From assembly GCF_020184175.1 (NCBI RefSeq), contig NC_065533.1:19428695-19492694 (forward strand): 64,000 nucleotides of DNA, given 5' to 3'. The stretch comes from Aphis gossypii (Eukaryota > Arthropoda > Insecta > Hemiptera > Aphididae). The notes beneath the pieces were generated by a model, which saw only the letters and a program-made list of their open reading frames with translations, did no database searches and was not told the DNA's origin. A program made the translations under genes and the position numbers. This document shows positions 62,301-64,000 of this stretch, piece after piece (the stretch's first letter is position 1; each line of letters begins with the position of its first letter).

Positions 62301-63720
62301 ATGCATGCAGCCATGCAGGTATTATAATATTATAATATTATGTAGTAGGAACCCTTTCCGCCGTCCAGTTCCTAAGTAGTACTAATGCGTTTTCGACGTT
62401 CGTGTCATGTTTGTTTCGATTTAGTCGTAAATTTAACCGCGTGACCGAGTCGGATGAGAAAAAAAACAAATCAACCCGATGACAATACCGCATTTATAAC
62501 GCACGTCATCTTACTCGTCACATACACACACTCCACTATACAGGGTTATAATATACCCGATGCTGCGCAATTTATACTAAATATCGTGTATGAGCTTTGC
62601 GCGAGTTTCTAAAAAGTGAAAACAATCGTACGACGATTTATCCGTATACATATTATATGTATGTTTTTAAATCAGTTCCATTTTTGGAAACGGCGAGCAG
62701 AAAGTGCGATGACGAGACTACGGCATTCGATTGCAGCAACGACGCCGCTGCACGCTGCACGACGAATACCACCTGCTCCTATTTTGCATCATATATGTCA
62801 TACCGAATATCCGCGCGATCTTCGCGTGCACAACAACAACAACAACAACAATAATAATAATAACAATAGTATAACAAGCGATGGGTTTTCGATAACAATA
62901 ATCCAAACGGACGTTTAAAAAGAACAAGACGGACGTCTGTACATTCAGTCGTCGCCGTTTAGTCGCAATTCCAGTATAATAAATATATAATATATAATAT
63001 TATTATATTAGACCGGCACCGGCTGGGTCCGAAAAGGTTCCGAGGAGGAGAAACACGATAATAAAAACATGCTGTAGATTTTTTTCTAAAGAAATCGATT
63101 CGATTACGCGCGCCGCGGGCACACACAAGTATATATATATAGGTGTACCGTATAATATAATAAAAATGTACGGGCACGTTCCGCGGTATACCTATATTAT
63201 ACGCACAATGATATCGCGTTTTATATTATTAGTACGGACGGGGTGGTATTCGACCTGGAGGGTAGAGAAAAAAAATAAAAATACAAAATGTGCGGTGGTG
63301 AAGGGGATGAAACAGGTACAGGGGGAAGGGGGGGGGTGTTCAAAAACGGAGCGAGGCTCGTCGCAACCCGCGCGTTTCTTAGAAAGCGTGGCGATGAAAT
63401 ATTATTACCGGGAGACGGCGGCGGCGATCGCGCCGGCCCGCCGTCGCCGCGATGCCAACCACACACGAATCCCACGCGCGGACGACACCTACCAGCGGGT
63501 ACACGCACGTCGTATATCCTGTCGCGAGTGTATTAAACCGATATTAATATTACTATTACTATTATTATTATTGTTAAACCGTAGCTAGTTGCTGCAGTAG
63601 GTAAGTGTAACGGCGACGGTCTGCGACACCACGATTTATGTAACACCGGTTTTGCCTACACCATCCGGTCGCGGTCGTCGTCCGCGCGCCGCCGACGGAA
63701 ATTTTACACCGATAACAATA
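62300..63720. promoter_or_regulatory. GC/CpG-rich island, probable promoter and first exon
   Basis: It contains CpG-rich blocks at about 62690-62830, 63090-63120, 63280-63530 and 63660-63705, with (CAA)n/(TAA)n at 62828-62870 and (TTA)n near 63546-63575. A consensus plus-strand donor, CAGTAG|GTAAGTG, is at 63600/63601. That fits a 5' untranslated exon of a plus-strand gene running out of the window. The island could equally serve the minus-strand Kank gene, whose 5' end is unaccounted for. Overlapping long frames on both strands here are low-complexity and not called. Confidence 0.45.
63592..63607 (+). other. Strong splice donor at end of a possible first exon
   Basis: GCAGTAG|GTAAGTG is one of the best donor matches in the window. 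No acceptor or coding exon follows within the remaining 400 bp, which become AT-rich and carry an (AAT)n run near 63719-63742. Confidence 0.4.
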
Positions 63721-64000
63721 TAATAATAATAATAATAATAAGACTTTATGCTTTTTATACGGACCGCATAAATCATAATAATATCTGTTCTACATATAAC
63801 AAACATAATATCAGCTACAGTTATTTTTAACCATTATATTACGCAAAGGGACCTTTGGAGTGTAGGTGCGTGTGGGAGGGTCAAATGTAATGGGTTGAAG
63901 GAATCGAACTTTTACTTCGCGTCGTTCGAAATTGGTTCGTTGTCAACACGACTGCACTCAACTTCCACTAGTGATTAGGTATAAATGTACGTATAATATA

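Noticed and set aside
63166..63588. 140-codon plus-strand frame ending in poly-Leu, and a 95-codon minus-strand frame over the same place
   Set aside because: Low-complexity composition; the Leu run is a (TTA)n microsatellite. It is more likely a 5' untranslated region.

Overview
The window is eukaryotic: about 70-75% AT, full of poly-A/T and TA-rich tracts, with small exons split by long introns, miniature DNA transposons with exact target-site duplications, and a few GC/CpG-rich islands. The texture (frequent 'taggtacctat'-like strings, CpG-rich promoter-like islands in an AT-rich background) suggests an insect, most likely an aphid. That assignment is inference, not proof.

Layout. (1) 1-4.1 kb: tandem, eroded exon-like repeat units interrupted by a hAT-type miniature element (1377-1597). 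(2) 4.85-5.6 kb: a GC-rich island with three copies of a 13-bp near-palindrome, a likely promoter whose gene is not identified. (3) 8.2-15.6 kb: a triplicated gene for a 72-74 residue Lys/Ser/Pro-rich protein. Copies A (+) and B (-) are tail to tail; B (-) and C (+) are head to head. A 2.2-kb, nearly identical direct repeat lies upstream of A and C. (4) 17.35-52.36 kb: one large minus-strand gene, the KANK family gene (KN motif and ankyrin repeat protein). I reconstructed 12 coding exons, and every splice phase closes, giving at least 880 residues: a Ser/Arg-rich N-terminal part, a coiled coil, a long GC-rich Ala/Thr-rich linker with repeated TQT motifs, and five C-terminal ankyrin repeats. 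The KN (talin-binding) exon was not found in the window. (5) The 19-kb intron 24.0-43.05 kb holds a decayed Tc1/mariner element, an isolated 130-codon plus-strand reading frame at 37.4 kb and a GC-rich island at 41.1-41.4 kb. (6) 52.4-62.3 kb: AT-rich sequence with no supported gene. (7) 62.3-63.7 kb: a GC/CpG-rich island with a strong plus-strand splice donor, probably the first exon or promoter of a gene running out of the window.

The KANK protein is expected to act at the cell cortex between talin-based adhesions and cortical microtubules. The most interesting feature is the run of TQT motifs in its linker, two steps of it at an exact 15-residue spacing. These look like dynein light chain LC8 docking sites and would make this KANK a multivalent LC8 scaffold. 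The second is the three-copy small gene, whose coding sequence is far better conserved than its flanks.
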